Source: an uncultured Bacteroides sp.
Lineage (GTDB): Bacteria > Bacteroidota > Bacteroidia > Bacteroidales > Bacteroidaceae
DNA: 48,600 bases
Assembly: GCF_958445495.1 (NCBI RefSeq)
Contig: NZ_CAUCSQ010000034.1
Coordinates: 1 to 48,600, forward strand
Direction of reading: 5' to 3'
Both the position numbers and the translations under genes were made by a program. The notes beneath the pieces were generated by a model. The model did no database searches. It worked only from the letters and a program-made list of their open reading frames with translations, and was not told the DNA's origin. Positions 25,028 through 34,886 of this stretch are shown here, piece by piece (the first letter of the stretch is position 1; each line of letters opens with the position of its first letter).

Positions 25028-25270
25028 ACGTTTACTTGTTATAGTTTACTTAAAAAAACACCTTTGACACTGGAAGGCTTGATATGATTATTTTTATATT
25101 TAACTGTTACAATCTACTTTGAAGATACCCCTGACACCACAAGGTTTGATACGTTTTTTTATGTTTAACTGTTACAATCTATTTCGAAGATACCTCCGAC
25201 ACCGAAAGGCTTGATATGGCTTTTTTTATGTTTAACTATTACAGTCCGTCACTTTTTCGAATACCCACTT
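25012..25270. repeat. 65-67-bp tandem repeat, four copies
   Basis: Units start with ttgatacg or ttgatatg at 25012, 25079, 25146 and 25211. Each carries a T-run, a tttaactgttacaatct block and a gacaccgaaaggc-type block. The first unit begins inside the right arm of the amidase terminator, so the array is built on the terminator's 3' half. No coding frame is called. Confidence 0.85.
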
Positions 25271-25633
25271 CTGTAAATACTTAATTCAGTTTTGCATACT
25301 CTCGCATTTATAATTCATAAGTGATAACAAAAAATCCCTTCTATATTAGATTTAATTTACTGGGTTGCAATATATATTATATTTTACAATATACTAATAT
25401 TCAGCGATTTACAACAACAATCAAATGAATAGTTTACTATTTAGTATCATTTTAGTACCCCTATTTAACCAATGCAATAATCCAAACAATGAACAAATAA
25501 CATCATAGAACTGAAAACTGAACTTGATTTTATCTTATTGTCAGAAAAATGCCTATAAATATACTTTGTACTCATGTTTTGTAATTTTTCTCCGAAAACA
25601 TAAATTATAATTCGTCATATGGAATTTTATTTG
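25271..25633. other. AT-rich gene-free stretch before RloAB-like operon
   Basis: Strongly AT-rich with short A/T palindromes such as gcaatatatattatattttac. No gene or RNA recognised. The composition change coincides with the start of the low-GC ATPase/TOPRIM operon. Confidence 0.5.
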
Positions 25634-25641
25634 TATCTTTG
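25634..25641 (+). promoter_or_regulatory. -7 box of RloAB-like operon
   Basis: TATCTTTG matches TAnnTTTG and lies 30 bp before the ATPase start. A weak TTCG sits at about the -33 position. Confidence 0.55.
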
Positions 25642-25671
25642 TACTGTGTGTAACAGATAAATTCAACGAAT

Positions 25672-26973
25672 ATGATAGCAGAATTCACTATTGAAAATTT
25701 TTTCTCAATAAGGTCTCCGCAAAAGATAAGTTTTGAGCCTTCATCAGATACTTTTATGTCTGACGAATATTCGTATGAAGTCAAGAAGGGGGTAAAGTTG
25801 CTGAAAGTGGGAATCATCTATGGTGCTAACGCTTCCGGCAAAACCAATATCTTGAATGCTGTGGAATTTTTCAGAAAGCTTGTTCTTAGGATGCCTAAAA
25901 ACCGAAATGAGAAAACAGGGGTCGTTCCTTTCATGCTGGATGACACATCAAGGAATGAAAAGACGAAGATGTCGATGGTATTCTATATCAATCAGTCGAA
26001 ATATATCCTTACTTTTGAGTTGGATGCAAAATATATCCATACCGAAACATTGATTGTTTACGATTCCATTCGCCCTACCAAACTGTATAGCCGCAGTTAT
26101 GATGCAACAACAGATTCCACGACAATAGATTTCGGCGTAAATCTGAAAATGCCACGGAAGAGTCAGGATGTAATTTCCGGCAACACTATCAATAATTGCA
26201 GTGTGCTTGCCGCATTTGGCAAAAGTAATGTGGAACGGACTAAGTTGAATGACGTGTACGACTACTTTGCCAAACAGGTAAAAGAGGTGCTTGCTCCCGG
26301 CATGCTACTCTCAGGGTATGTCAAATCACGATTGGATAAAGACGGGACAGGAGATTTGAAGAAGTTTGTTTTAAACCTCCTGAAAGCATCTGATTTCAAC
26401 ATAGAAGATGTCGTATTGCACGAAGAGGAAGAATTGATTACACCGGAATTGGAGCAAGTGATTCAAAATGCCCCCATCGATAATGAGGCAAAAGCCGAAA
26501 TGCTCAAAAAAAGCAAAATTACAAATACTGAATTGACCTTCAAGCACAAGGTTGACGACAAACTATACGATTTGTCCGAAGAATACGAATCTAACGGCAC
26601 TATGAGATTCTTGGGAATGGCAGTGATTCTGAATTTCTTGTTAAAGACCAATCGGTTTGTGCCTATCGATGAAGTCGAGACAAGCATTCATTATGAGCTG
26701 TTGGCTTATTTCATCAAAGTCTTTTTGGCAAACAGTGAAGGAACATCCCAAATGTTGCTGACAACGCACGACATCAATCTTCTCAACGAGGATTTCATTC
26801 GCCGTGACACGATATGGTTTACCGATAAAGATGAATGCGGCGAGACGAAAATTGTACGTCTCTCCGCTTTGGGCCTGCACAAGAATCTCTCCCCATATAA
26901 TGCCTACAAGCAGGGGAAGTTAGTAAAACTACCGTTTCTCGGCAGCCAGTACATCAACCTAAACGACAAATGA
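25672..26973 (+). CDS. AAA15-type ATPase, RloA/AriA-like
   Basis: A 433-residue SMC/OLD-related ABC-type ATPase. The N-terminus IAEFTIENFFSI is the usual RecF/OLD strand. Walker A is GANASGKTNIL at 51-61. A long middle region is followed by the ABC signature area, Walker B FVPIDEVETSIH (about 325-336), and LLTTHDINLL, the H-loop (about 363-372). Such ATPases clamp or sense foreign molecules and control a partner effector. The next gene, one base after the stop, encodes a TOPRIM-like RloB protein. In family terms this is an RloA-RloB pair, analogous to the AriA-AriB (PARIS) and OLD (Gabija-like) defence modules. AT-rich compared with its neighbours, which suggests transfer. Confidence 0.88.
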   Translation: MIAEFTIENFFSIRSPQKISFEPSSDTFMSDEYSYEVKKGVKLLKVGIIYGANASGKTNILNAVEFFRKLVLRMPKNRNEKTGVVPFMLDDTSRNEKTKMSMVFYINQSKYILTFELDAKYIHTETLIVYDSIRPTKLYSRSYDATTDSTTIDFGVNLKMPRKSQDVISGNTINNCSVLAAFGKSNVERTKLNDVYDYFAKQVKEVLAPGMLLSGYVKSRLDKDGTGDLKKFVLNLLKASDFNIEDVVLHEEEELITPELEQVIQNAPIDNEAKAEMLKKSKITNTELTFKHKVDDKLYDLSEEYESNGTMRFLGMAVILNFLLKTNRFVPIDEVETSIHYELLAYFIKVFLANSEGTSQMLLTTHDINLLNEDFIRRDTIWFTDKDECGETKIVRLSALGLHKNLSPYNAYKQGKLVKLPFLGSQYINLNDK

Positions 26974-26974
26974 C

Positions 26975-27586
26975 ATGGGGCGGACAGTGACAAAAAGTAT
27001 AGCTATTATCGGCGAGGGAGAAACCGAATGGTTTTATTTCGATTCTTTGAGGGTAGCGTGCCGTTATCCTTTCAAGGTTGCGCCTGATTTTCCACAGCAC
27101 AGCGACATCAATCATATTCTGAAACTGGTAGAATCCTACTTGAACAAGCAATATGATTTCATCGTATGCCTGTTTGATATGGACAGGTTATTTCAGTTTC
27201 CTTCTGAAATGCAATTGTATCAACGAGCAAAGAGAAAGTATGGCGCAAAGAAATACGCCGGCAAAGTGATGTTTGTAGAAACGAACCCATGTACGGAATT
27301 CTGGTTCTTGCTTCACTTTCTGCCCAATGTGATTTGTCGGCGGTATGAGAGTTACGAGCAACTGCTTCCGGAGCTACAGAAGTATATGCCGGGATATGAA
27401 AAGACAAAACGGTATTTCATACGTACCAACCTCTACAAATACTTGACAGAGAACGGTGATTTGGAACGAGTGATGTCAAATTCAAAGAAGCTCTGCCAAC
27501 TTTGCCAGGAATCACCTGAAGATTTGAAGGCATACTCCGAAATTCATCAGGTTATAGAACTACTCGGCAATCTGGAGGCACATTAA
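26975..27586 (+). CDS. RloB-like TOPRIM-fold protein
   Basis: A 203-residue protein of the RloB-like family. The fold's acidic sites are visible: IAIIGEGETEWFYF with E14 and E16, FIVCLFDMDRL with D68 and D70, and VETNPCTEFWFLLHF with E102 and E108. TOPRIM enzymes use these carboxylates to hold metal and cut nucleic acid, so a nuclease effector is a reasonable inference. The start is one base after the ATPase stop, so the two are translated together. A DUF4435-type AriB protein would be the closest analogue. The exact substrate (host tRNA, DNA or other) cannot be read. Confidence 0.85.
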   Translation: MGRTVTKSIAIIGEGETEWFYFDSLRVACRYPFKVAPDFPQHSDINHILKLVESYLNKQYDFIVCLFDMDRLFQFPSEMQLYQRAKRKYGAKKYAGKVMFVETNPCTEFWFLLHFLPNVICRRYESYEQLLPELQKYMPGYEKTKRYFIRTNLYKYLTENGDLERVMSNSKKLCQLCQESPEDLKAYSEIHQVIELLGNLEAH

Positions 27587-27605
27587 AATAGTTCTTTAAA
27601 CACAC

Positions 27606-27627
27606 CAACCGGATTACATTCCGGTTG
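27606..27627 (+). terminator. Hairpin after RloB-like gene
   Basis: caaccgga (27606-27613) pairs with tccggttg (27620-27627). There is no T-run, so strength as a terminator is uncertain. Confidence 0.5.
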
Positions 27628-27965
27628 CATATAAGCAAAATCATTGTCAAAGGGAAAAACAGGAAGAAGAGGTTTTTTACTTCCCAAAAGCTTCAATCCG
27701 TAAGATTTTCAACATTCAATTTCCTGTCCGGTTTAAGAATTTCCAGTCTGAAACGGTCTCTTCCCGTGTCGCGTTATTCAAACCGATAGATATTTATTCG
27801 CTGTTCCCGGTCTTAACGGCATTCTTTTCAGTTTCATTCTCCCGGCTTCCCATTCCACAGGCAGGAACTTTTCTGCAACGGCAGTTCCAACGGGAACGTC
27901 CCATTAAAATTTGACCTAATATTCCTTTTTATTATTAAAAAAAGCGGGTGTTTTTCCGGCGGCGA
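27628..27965. other. Gene-free stretch before fabH
   Basis: No recognisable gene, repeat or RNA was found. The end of the stretch holds the fabH promoter. Confidence 0.45.
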
Positions 27966-27995
27966 TTGAATTTTACTTCCTTTTCCATATATTTG
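27966..27995 (+). promoter_or_regulatory. Bacteroides-type promoter of fabH
   Basis: TTG at 27966-27968 and TATATTTG at 27988-27995 are separated by 19 bp, a good match to TTG-N19/21-TAnnTTTG. The leader to the start codon is about 65 nt. Confidence 0.7.
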
Positions 27996-28067
27996 CGCCC
28001 GCATTTTATGACACTTTACTAACTACTCTTATTTTATTAATAGAACAGACTAAACCGGATAGACCTA

Positions 28068-29072
28068 ATGGAGAAGATAAACGCGGTAATTACGGGAATC
28101 GGGGGATATGTGCCCGACTATGTATTGACGAATGACGAGATTTCCAAGATGGTGGACACTACTGATGAATGGATTATGGGCCGTATCGGTATTAAAGAAA
28201 GGCGTATCCTGAAAGAGGAAGGGCTGGGGACTTCTTACATAGCCCGCAAAGCCGTCAAGCAACTGATGCAACGTACACGGACCAATCCGGACGATATAGA
28301 CCTGGTTATCGTCGCCACCACCACTGCCGACTACCGTTTCCCTTCCACGGCTTCTATCTTATGCGAAAGGTTGGGACTGAAAAAGGCGTTCGCCTTCGAT
28401 ATGCAGGCCGTATGCAGCGGTTTTTTATATGCTCTGGAGACCGGAGCCAATTTTATCCGTTCGGGAAATTACAGGAAGGTCATTGTCGTAGGGGCTGAGA
28501 AGATGTCGTCTATCATTGACTATACCGACCGGGCAACCTGCCCGATATTCGGTGACGGGGGCGCCGCCGTCCTGCTGGAACCCACCACCGAAGACTGGGG
28601 TATCATGGATGCCGTATTGAAGACGGATGGCAAAGGCCTGCCTTTCCTCCACGTGAAAGCCGGCGGGTCTGTATGCGCCCATTCTTATTATACGCTGGAC
28701 AACCGGATGCATTACATTTATCAGGAAGGACGCACCGTATTCAAGTATGCGGTAGCCAGCATGTCTGATGCCTGCGAAGCTGTCATTGCAAGGAATTGCC
28801 TAAGCAAAGACGATATAGACTGGGTGATTCCCCATCAAGCGAACTTGCGTATCATCAATGCTGTAACGCAACGGCTGGGGATACCTTCCGAAAAGGTCAT
28901 GGTTAATATTGAACGTTACGGTAACACAAGTGCAGGCACTCTCCCACTCTGTCTCTGGGATTTCGAACACCAGCTCAAAAAAGGTGACAACATCATTCTG
29001 ACGGCCTTCGGAGCCGGATTTGCCTGGGGAGCTATGTATATGAAATGGGGATATGACGGAAATACCCACTGA
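28068..29072 (+). CDS. fabH: 3-oxoacyl-ACP synthase III
   Basis: A 334-residue KAS III. The catalytic triad is Cys116 (MQAVCSGFLYAL), His256 (VIPHQANLRI) and Asn286 (RYGNTSAGT), the order and spacing of FabH. It condenses an acyl-CoA with malonyl-ACP to start fatty-acid synthesis. Other family hallmarks are TTDEWIMGRIGIKERR and the C-terminal AFGAGFAWGAMYMKW. It stands alone with its own promoter. It could be a specialised paralogue (for example branched-chain starters), because no other fab gene is next to it. Confidence 0.93.
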   Translation: MEKINAVITGIGGYVPDYVLTNDEISKMVDTTDEWIMGRIGIKERRILKEEGLGTSYIARKAVKQLMQRTRTNPDDIDLVIVATTTADYRFPSTASILCERLGLKKAFAFDMQAVCSGFLYALETGANFIRSGNYRKVIVVGAEKMSSIIDYTDRATCPIFGDGGAAVLLEPTTEDWGIMDAVLKTDGKGLPFLHVKAGGSVCAHSYYTLDNRMHYIYQEGRTVFKYAVASMSDACEAVIARNCLSKDDIDWVIPHQANLRIINAVTQRLGIPSEKVMVNIERYGNTSAGTLPLCLWDFEHQLKKGDNIILTAFGAGFAWGAMYMKWGYDGNTH

Positions 29073-29229
29073 TAACGGAAAGGTTTCAAAAACGGACCGA
29101 TGAGATGTTCTTAGTTATCTTTGGGTTGTCTTCCGCAAGTGAAAGATACAGTTTTCCTTTGTATAGTCTTTATTCTTTTATGAATCAGAACTGTACAAGG
29201 GAATTTTTCTTTAATTTAACACTTGGGGA

Positions 29230-29755
29230 CCTACATATTCGAATATCTACGTATCCAGATACCTACACAACCAAACATCTACATAATCGAAATATCTGCA
29301 TACCCAAATACCTACATGCCCGAACATCGACATAATCGAAATGTCTGCATACCCAAATACCTACACTACCGAACATCTACACAATCGAAATATCTGCATA
29401 CCCAAATACCTACACTACCGAACATCTACACAACCGAAATATCTGCATATCTGCATATCCGGATACCTACACGCCCGAACATTTACACAATCGAAATATC
29501 TACACATCCAAATACCTACACGCCCAAACATCTATACAATCGAAATATCTGCATATCCGGATACCTGCACATCCGAACATCTACAACCGAAATATCCACA
29601 CATCCAAATACCTACACACCCAAACATTTACACAATCAAAATATCTGCACATCCAAATACCTACATACCCAAACATCGACACAACCAAAATATCTGCACA
29701 TCCCTACCCATCCAAATACCCCCACCCAAACAATCCATACCTCCCAACACTTCCG
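29230..29755. repeat. 49-bp tandem repeat array, about ten copies
   Basis: aatatctgcata-type blocks occur at 29242, 29291, 29340, 29389, 29438, 29495, 29544, 29591, 29640 and 29689, a 49-bp period with one 8-bp insertion. Each unit has three related sub-blocks of about 16 bp (aaatacctacac, gaacatctacac, gaaatatctgca). The two long open frames on the plus strand encode the same repeating YLH-T-T peptide, have no start or domain, and are not called. It follows fabH and precedes the activase promoter. Confidence 0.9.
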
Positions 29756-29857
29756 GACCCCGAATTGAAAGTCTTAAAAAATATGCATGATTGTTTTCAT
29801 TGCATAAAAAAATAATTATTTATATTTCGGACGAACCAACCTTTCAAAAAGAGTTTT

Positions 29858-29865
29858 TACTTTTG
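29858..29865 (+). promoter_or_regulatory. -7 box of activase operon
   Basis: TACTTTTG matches TAnnTTTG, 43 bp before the start codon, in a T-rich context. A dyad that could bind a repressor follows 4 bp later. Confidence 0.5.
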
Positions 29866-29869
29866 CGTC

Positions 29870-29883
29870 TGACACATATGTCA
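29870..29883. promoter_or_regulatory. Candidate operator dyad (TetR-type)
   Basis: TGACACATATGTCA carries inverted arms TGACA/TGTCA around a 4-bp centre, placed at the expected start site of the activase transcript. A very similar TGACACATTTATGTTGA sits after the -7 box upstream of the efflux operon's small membrane gene (34906). The TetR gene between them is the natural candidate. Confidence 0.4.
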
Positions 29884-29908
29884 AATATCATTGTAAAACC
29901 GAACTATT

Positions 29909-32900
29909 ATGCTTAGAATAGGGATTGATGTAGGTTCGACAACAGCCAAGCTAGCGGTTACGGATACAGCCGGCAAGATTTTGTTTTCGAGATACGAAAG
30001 GCATAATGCAAAAGCGAAAGAGGCTGTTAGCAACATATTGAAAGAGGTGTTGGCGGAATTGGGCGACCGGGATACCTGCGTAAATATTACGGGGTCTGTC
30101 GGTATGGGTATTTCCGAACAATTGGGATTTCCTTTCATTCAGGAAGTGGTTGCCGCCACTAAAGCGATACAGAAGGACTATCCCTGCGTCCGCTCCATGA
30201 TAGACATAGGCGGGGAAGATGCCAAAGTCGTGTTTTTCAAGAATGCCGAGGCGACCGACCTCCGCATGAACGGGAACTGCGCGGGAGGTACGGGAGCGTT
30301 CATAGACCAGATGGCGGTTATCCTGGGAACAGACATCGAAGAGCTGAACACACTCGCGCTGAATGCGACACAGATATACCCGATTGCTTCCCGTTGCGGA
30401 GTGTTCTGCAAAACGGACATTCAAAACCTGATAGCCAAAAACGTGAGCCGGGAAGACATTGCGGCTTCCATCTTCCATGCCGTTGCCGTGCAGACGATTG
30501 TGACGCTGGCACACGGCTGCGACATCGAAGCCCCGGTCTTGTTCTGCGGCGGTCCGCTTACCTTTATCCCCGCACTGCGCAAAGCCTTCACCGAGTATCT
30601 GAGGCTGGAGGACAAAGACATCATCTTGCCGGAAAACGGTACGCTGCTGCCTGCGTTGGGCGCCGCCCTTTCGCCTGTGGAAAACGAAAAGACATACCGG
30701 CTCTCTTGCCTGATAGCCCGGCTGGACGACAGCCTGAAAAAGACGGGCAACCGGCAATCCGGTTTGAAACCGATATTTTCAAGCCGGGAGGAATATGATG
30801 GGTGGAAGGACAGGATTTCAAGGCATGAGATTCCCACGGCTGCGTTCAAGGCGGGAAAGCAGGATGTATTCATCGGTATCGATTCCGGCTCCACCACGAC
30901 TAAAATCGTCGTGACCGACACGGACGCGCGGCTTCTGTACACTTATTACAACGTCAACGGCGGAAACCCCGTCGAAGCGGTGGAAAAGGGATTGCTCCGA
31001 TTGAAGGAGAAATGTCTGGAACACGGTACGGTGCTGAATATCAAGGGCAGTTGCTCCACCGGCTACGGAGAGGACTTGATAAAAACCGCATTCCAGTTAC
31101 ATTCGGGGATTGTGGAGACTATCGCGCATTACGTAGCCGCCCGTTACCTGAACAAGGAGGTGTCTTTCATTCTGGACATCGGCGGGCAGGACATGAAGGC
31201 AATGTTTGTGAACAACAGCGTCATAGACCGTATCGAGATTAATGAAGCGTGCTCTTCCGGATGCGGTTCGTTTATCGAGACTTTCGCCAAGACTCTGGGA
31301 TATACGGTGAGTGACTTCTCGCTGGCCGCCTGCCGCTCTTCCCTGCCGTGCGACCTGGGCACGAGGTGTACGGTATTCATGAACTCGAAGGTGAAGCAGG
31401 TGCTCCGCGAAGGCGCCACGGTGGACGACATAGCGGCGGGACTGGCTTACTCCGTCATCAAGAATTGCCTCTACAAGGTTTTGAAACTGAAAGATGTGTC
31501 GGTTCTCGGACGCAACATCGTGGTGCAGGGAGGGACGATGCGCAACGACGCCGTGGTCCGCGCTCTCGAACTCCTGACCGGGGCGGAAGTTGCCAGATGC
31601 AACGTTCCGGAACTGATGGGGGCTTTCGGCTGCGCCCTGTATGCCAAAGACCATTGCGACGTCTCCGCCACGCTGGACGAGATTATCTCCAAGGCGCATT
31701 ATACGTCTCGTCTGCTGCATTGCAAAGGGTGTGACAACCGATGCCCCGTCTACCGCTACCGCTTTGACAACGGGAAGGATTATTATTCGGGGAACCGGTG
31801 CGAGAAAGTCTTTACGAACGGGGAAAGCGGGCGAAAGGGAAACAATGTCTACCGGCTGAAAGAGCAGCTTCTTTTCCGGCGCAACGGGACGGAGGCGGAG
31901 GTTGCCCGCATGACGGTCGGTATTCCCAGATGCCTGAATATGTATGAGAATTTCCCGTTCTGGCATACGCTGTTCACCTCATGCGGCATACGGGTCTGCC
32001 TTTCCGATGCGTCGGACTTCACGCATTACGAGGAGAATGCGCGAATGGTGATGTCCGACAACATTTGTTTTCCCGCCAAGCTGGTGCACAGCCACATACG
32101 GAATCTGCTCGACAAGGGAACGGACCGCATCTTCATGCCTTTCGTGATTTTCGAGAAGCGGGAGAAGGAGCAGAACAGTTACAACTGTCCCATCGTCACG
32201 GGTTATTCCGACGTTGTAAAGAGCGTGCAGTCTGAGGGAATCCCCATTGACTCTCCTGCCATCTCTTTCAAGGACAGGGAGTTGCTATTCAAGCAATGCC
32301 GGCGTTATCTAAGCGGGCTGGGAATCGGCGGGGCTTTGGCGGAGACCGCTTTCTCACTGGCGGAAAAAGAGCAGGAACAGTATGAACGCACGCTGGCGGA
32401 CTACAACAGGAGGATATTGCGGGAGGCAAGGGAGAAAGGCCGTTTTGCCGTATTGCTTGCCGGCCGCCCGTATCACACGGATGCTCTGATACAGCATAAA
32501 ATCTCCGACATGATTGCGGACATGGGTATCGACGTCATCAGCGACGATATCGTGCGCGGCGAGGAGATTGAAGTCGGCGAGGTGCATTTCCTTGCTCAAT
32601 GGACGTATCCCAACCGCATACTGAAAGCGGCGCAATGGTGTGCCATGCAGGACGGCGGCGTCCAGTTTATCGAAATGACTTCTTTCGGCTGCGGCCCCGA
32701 CGCTTTCCTCACAGACGAGGTGCGCGACTTGCTGATGCGAAAGGGGAAGACGTTCACTTTGCTGAAACTGGATGATATCAACAATGTAGGCTCCATGAAG
32801 CTCCGGGTGCGCTCACTGGTGGAAAGCCTGAAAATATCCGGGGAGCAGAGGGAGGACAGGAAAAAGGCGGAGGCATTCGGGACTGTCCCAATTTACGACG

Positions 32901-34108
32901 GGAGTTTCCGCGGCCGGAAGGTGCTGGTTCCCTACTTCACTCCTTTCATGTCTCCTCTGATTCCCGCAATCATGCGTGTGGCGGGATATGACGCGGAAAA
33001 CCTGCCGCTAAGCGACACGGAGTCGTGCGACTGGGGACTGAAATACGCCAACAATGAGATCTGTTATCCCGCCACGCTGATTGTAGGCGATATCGTCAAG
33101 GCTTTCAAGAGCGGCAGGTATGACCCCGGCAAATGTGTGGTCGCCATGACGCAGACGGGCGGGCAATGCAGGGCCAGCAACTACGTCGCCGTGATAAGAA
33201 AGGCACTGGCGGATGCGGGCTACGCGGATACTCCTGTCGTATCCCTGACGTTCGGCGGCTCTATCGAGGACAGGCAGCCCGGACTCAGGATTAATTGGCT
33301 GAGAGTCTTGCCGGTGGCTTTCCGGGCTGTGTTGTACAGCGATTGCATTTCCAAGTTTTACTATGCTTCCGCAGCGCGCGAGAAGAAGGCGGGACAGGCG
33401 GCGCAACTGAGGGATATGTTCCTGAACACGGCGGAAGACTTGATACTGAAAAACCGTTCGAGGGATTTGTTCAGTTATCTGGCACTGGCCGCCAGGCAGT
33501 TCAACGGGATATGCGAGGATAAGCCTTGTCCCAGAGTCGGGGTGGTCGGGGAGATTTTCCTGAAATTCAACCCGTTCGCACAGAAGAATGTGACGGACTG
33601 GCTGGCGGAGAGGGGAATCGAGGTGGTCCCTTCCATCCTGACGGATTTCTTTATGCAGAGTTTCGTGAACAGGAAGGTCAGGGTGGAGTCGGACATACAG
33701 AGAAGGACGCTGCCGGAGTTTGTCTACAAGTTCGGATACAGGGTGGTCCGGAGCCAGATAGAGAAGGTGAACAGGATAGCCGGGAATTTCCGTTATTTCA
33801 CTCCTTTCGCGGATATTTTCGAGGAAGCGGAGGAGGCCGCGAAGGTGGTGTCGCTGAACGCCCAGTTCGGTGAGGGATGGCTGTTGCCGGCAGAGATTAT
33901 CTCATACGCGCGGCAGGGGGTGACGAATGTGGTCAGCCTGCAACCGTTCGGATGCATAGCCAACCACATCGTATCGAAGGGAATCGAGAAGCGCATCAAG
34001 TCGCTCTGCCCGGAGGTGAATATGTTGTCGCTGGATTTCGACAGCGGGGTGAGCGACGTCAACATTGTGAATAGAATGCTGTTATTTATTGATAATCTGA
34101 AAAAATAA
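29909..34108 (+). CDS. Giant acyl-CoA dehydratase activase-like protein
   Basis: A 1399-residue member of the BadF/BadG/HgdC ATPase group fused to dehydratase-like parts. Two ASKHA ATPase domains occur: MLRIGIDVGSTTAKLAVTD at residues 1-19 and FIGIDSGSTTTKIVVTD near 325. Each is followed by the cluster-binding segment (NCAGGTGAFIDQMA near 118 and EACSSGCGSFIETFA near 445). The later regions, with a DUF2229-like part (about 660-1000) and an HgdB-like C-terminal part, contain conserved cysteines (for example NCPIVTGYSD, SFGCGPDAF, MTQTGGQCRASNYV). HgdC-type activators use ATP to send an electron into a radical 2-hydroxyacyl-CoA dehydratase. The product of this fusion is not established. A TetR gene follows by 4 bp. 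Confidence 0.88.
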   Translation: MLRIGIDVGSTTAKLAVTDTAGKILFSRYERHNAKAKEAVSNILKEVLAELGDRDTCVNITGSVGMGISEQLGFPFIQEVVAATKAIQKDYPCVRSMIDIGGEDAKVVFFKNAEATDLRMNGNCAGGTGAFIDQMAVILGTDIEELNTLALNATQIYPIASRCGVFCKTDIQNLIAKNVSREDIAASIFHAVAVQTIVTLAHGCDIEAPVLFCGGPLTFIPALRKAFTEYLRLEDKDIILPENGTLLPALGAALSPVENEKTYRLSCLIARLDDSLKKTGNRQSGLKPIFSSREEYDGWKDRISRHEIPTAAFKAGKQDVFIGIDSGSTTTKIVVTDTDARLLYTYYNVNGGNPVEAVEKGLLRLKEKCLEHGTVLNIKGSCSTGYGEDLIKTAFQLHSGIVETIAHYVAARYLNKEVSFILDIGGQDMKAMFVNNSVIDRIEINEACSSGCGSFIETFAKTLGYTVSDFSLAACRSSLPCDLGTRCTVFMNSKVKQVLREGATVDDIAAGLAYSVIKNCLYKVLKLKDVSVLGRNIVVQGGTMRNDAVVRALELLTGAEVARCNVPELMGAFGCALYAKDHCDVSATLDEIISKAHYTSRLLHCKGCDNRCPVYRYRFDNGKDYYSGNRCEKVFTNGESGRKGNNVYRLKEQLLFRRNGTEAEVARMTVGIPRCLNMYENFPFWHTLFTSCGIRVCLSDASDFTHYEENARMVMSDNICFPAKLVHSHIRNLLDKGTDRIFMPFVIFEKREKEQNSYNCPIVTGYSDVVKSVQSEGIPIDSPAISFKDRELLFKQCRRYLSGLGIGGALAETAFSLAEKEQEQYERTLADYNRRILREAREKGRFAVLLAGRPYHTDALIQHKISDMIADMGIDVISDDIVRGEEIEVGEVHFLAQWTYPNRILKAAQWCAMQDGGVQFIEMTSFGCGPDAFLTDEVRDLLMRKGKTFTLLKLDDINNVGSMKLRVRSLVESLKISGEQREDRKKAEAFGTVPIYDGSFRGRKVLVPYFTPFMSPLIPAIMRVAGYDAENLPLSDTESCDWGLKYANNEICYPATLIVGDIVKAFKSGRYDPGKCVVAMTQTGGQCRASNYVAVIRKALADAGYADTPVVSLTFGGSIEDRQPGLRINWLRVLPVAFRAVLYSDCISKFYYASAAREKKAGQAAQLRDMFLNTAEDLILKNRSRDLFSYLALAARQFNGICEDKPCPRVGVVGEIFLKFNPFAQKNVTDWLAERGIEVVPSILTDFFMQSFVNRKVRVESDIQRRTLPEFVYKFGYRVVRSQIEKVNRIAGNFRYFTPFADIFEEAEEAAKVVSLNAQFGEGWLLPAEIISYARQGVTNVVSLQPFGCIANHIVSKGIEKRIKSLCPEVNMLSLDFDSGVSDVNIVNRMLLFIDNLKK

Positions 34109-34112
34109 AATT

Positions 34113-34736
34113 ATGACTGAGAATATCGAGAACAATGATTTGGAGGCGAGAATCATCGAGGCTGCCAAGTCTTCATTCATCGAGAACGGGTTCGCCGAGA
34201 CCAGCATGAGCGAGATTGCCGCCAAGGTGGGCATAAACCGCCCTGCCCTGCACTATTATTTCAGGACGAAGGACAAGATGTTCAAGGCTGTCTTCGGAAT
34301 GATTATCCAGTCAATCGTGCCCAAGGTGCAGGATATCTTGCTGAGAAAGGACGAGCCTATATCGCAGCGTATCGGGAATGTGGTGGATACGTATTACGCC
34401 GTTTTCCGTGAGAATGCTTGCCTGCCGCTGTTCGTATTGAGGGAGATGCACCGGGATGTGGATTATCTGCTGGACACGATTCGGTCTTTGCACATGAAGG
34501 ATGCTTTCGGCAGACTGATTGCCAGCCTGCAGGAAGAGATGGAGGAGGGAAAGCTCAAGCCGGTTCCTTTGAGATTCTTGTTCTTCACGTTCTACAGCTT
34601 GCTGACTTTCCCTTTCCTTACCAGGAATCTCGGCTCCCGCGTTTTTACGGAACAGGGGGAATCGTTTGACGATATGCTTGCCGAATGGAAAACGTACATC
34701 GTCGCGCAAATGGAAAGCCTGCTATGCGTGAAGTGA
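34113..34736 (+). CDS. TetR/AcrR family transcriptional regulator
   Basis: A 207-residue TetR regulator. The N-terminal helix-turn-helix covers about residues 12-60: FAETSMSEIAAKVGINRPA then LHYYFRTKDKMFKAVF. The C-terminal half is all-helical (ligand pocket and dimer interface, for example YLLDTIRSLHMKDAFG). Its start is 4 bp after the activase stop, so the two are one transcript, and the efflux genes begin 180 bp downstream. Two similar dyads, before the activase gene and before the small membrane gene, are candidate binding sites. It probably represses both and is induced by an acyl or lipid-like ligand. Confidence 0.92.
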   Translation: MTENIENNDLEARIIEAAKSSFIENGFAETSMSEIAAKVGINRPALHYYFRTKDKMFKAVFGMIIQSIVPKVQDILLRKDEPISQRIGNVVDTYYAVFRENACLPLFVLREMHRDVDYLLDTIRSLHMKDAFGRLIASLQEEMEEGKLKPVPLRFLFFTFYSLLTFPFLTRNLGSRVFTEQGESFDDMLAEWKTYIVAQMESLLCVK

Positions 34737-34886
34737 GCCGGACGAATCCGTGAAAAGGCAGGGGGCTCCTCCGGACGGGGAAACGGGGGGCTTTGCCTTA
34801 CAGGATGTATGAACGGATATTTGCTTTATGACTGTTAAAAAAAATAAATAATAAAGCGCTGTTTTCCTGCTTTCTGCGGGAGGTAT

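Noticed and set aside
29223..29790. Long plus-strand ORFs of 150-180 residues over the 49-bp array
   Set aside because: They encode a repeating YLH/T peptide in two frames, with no domain. The open frames follow from the repeat's lack of stops.
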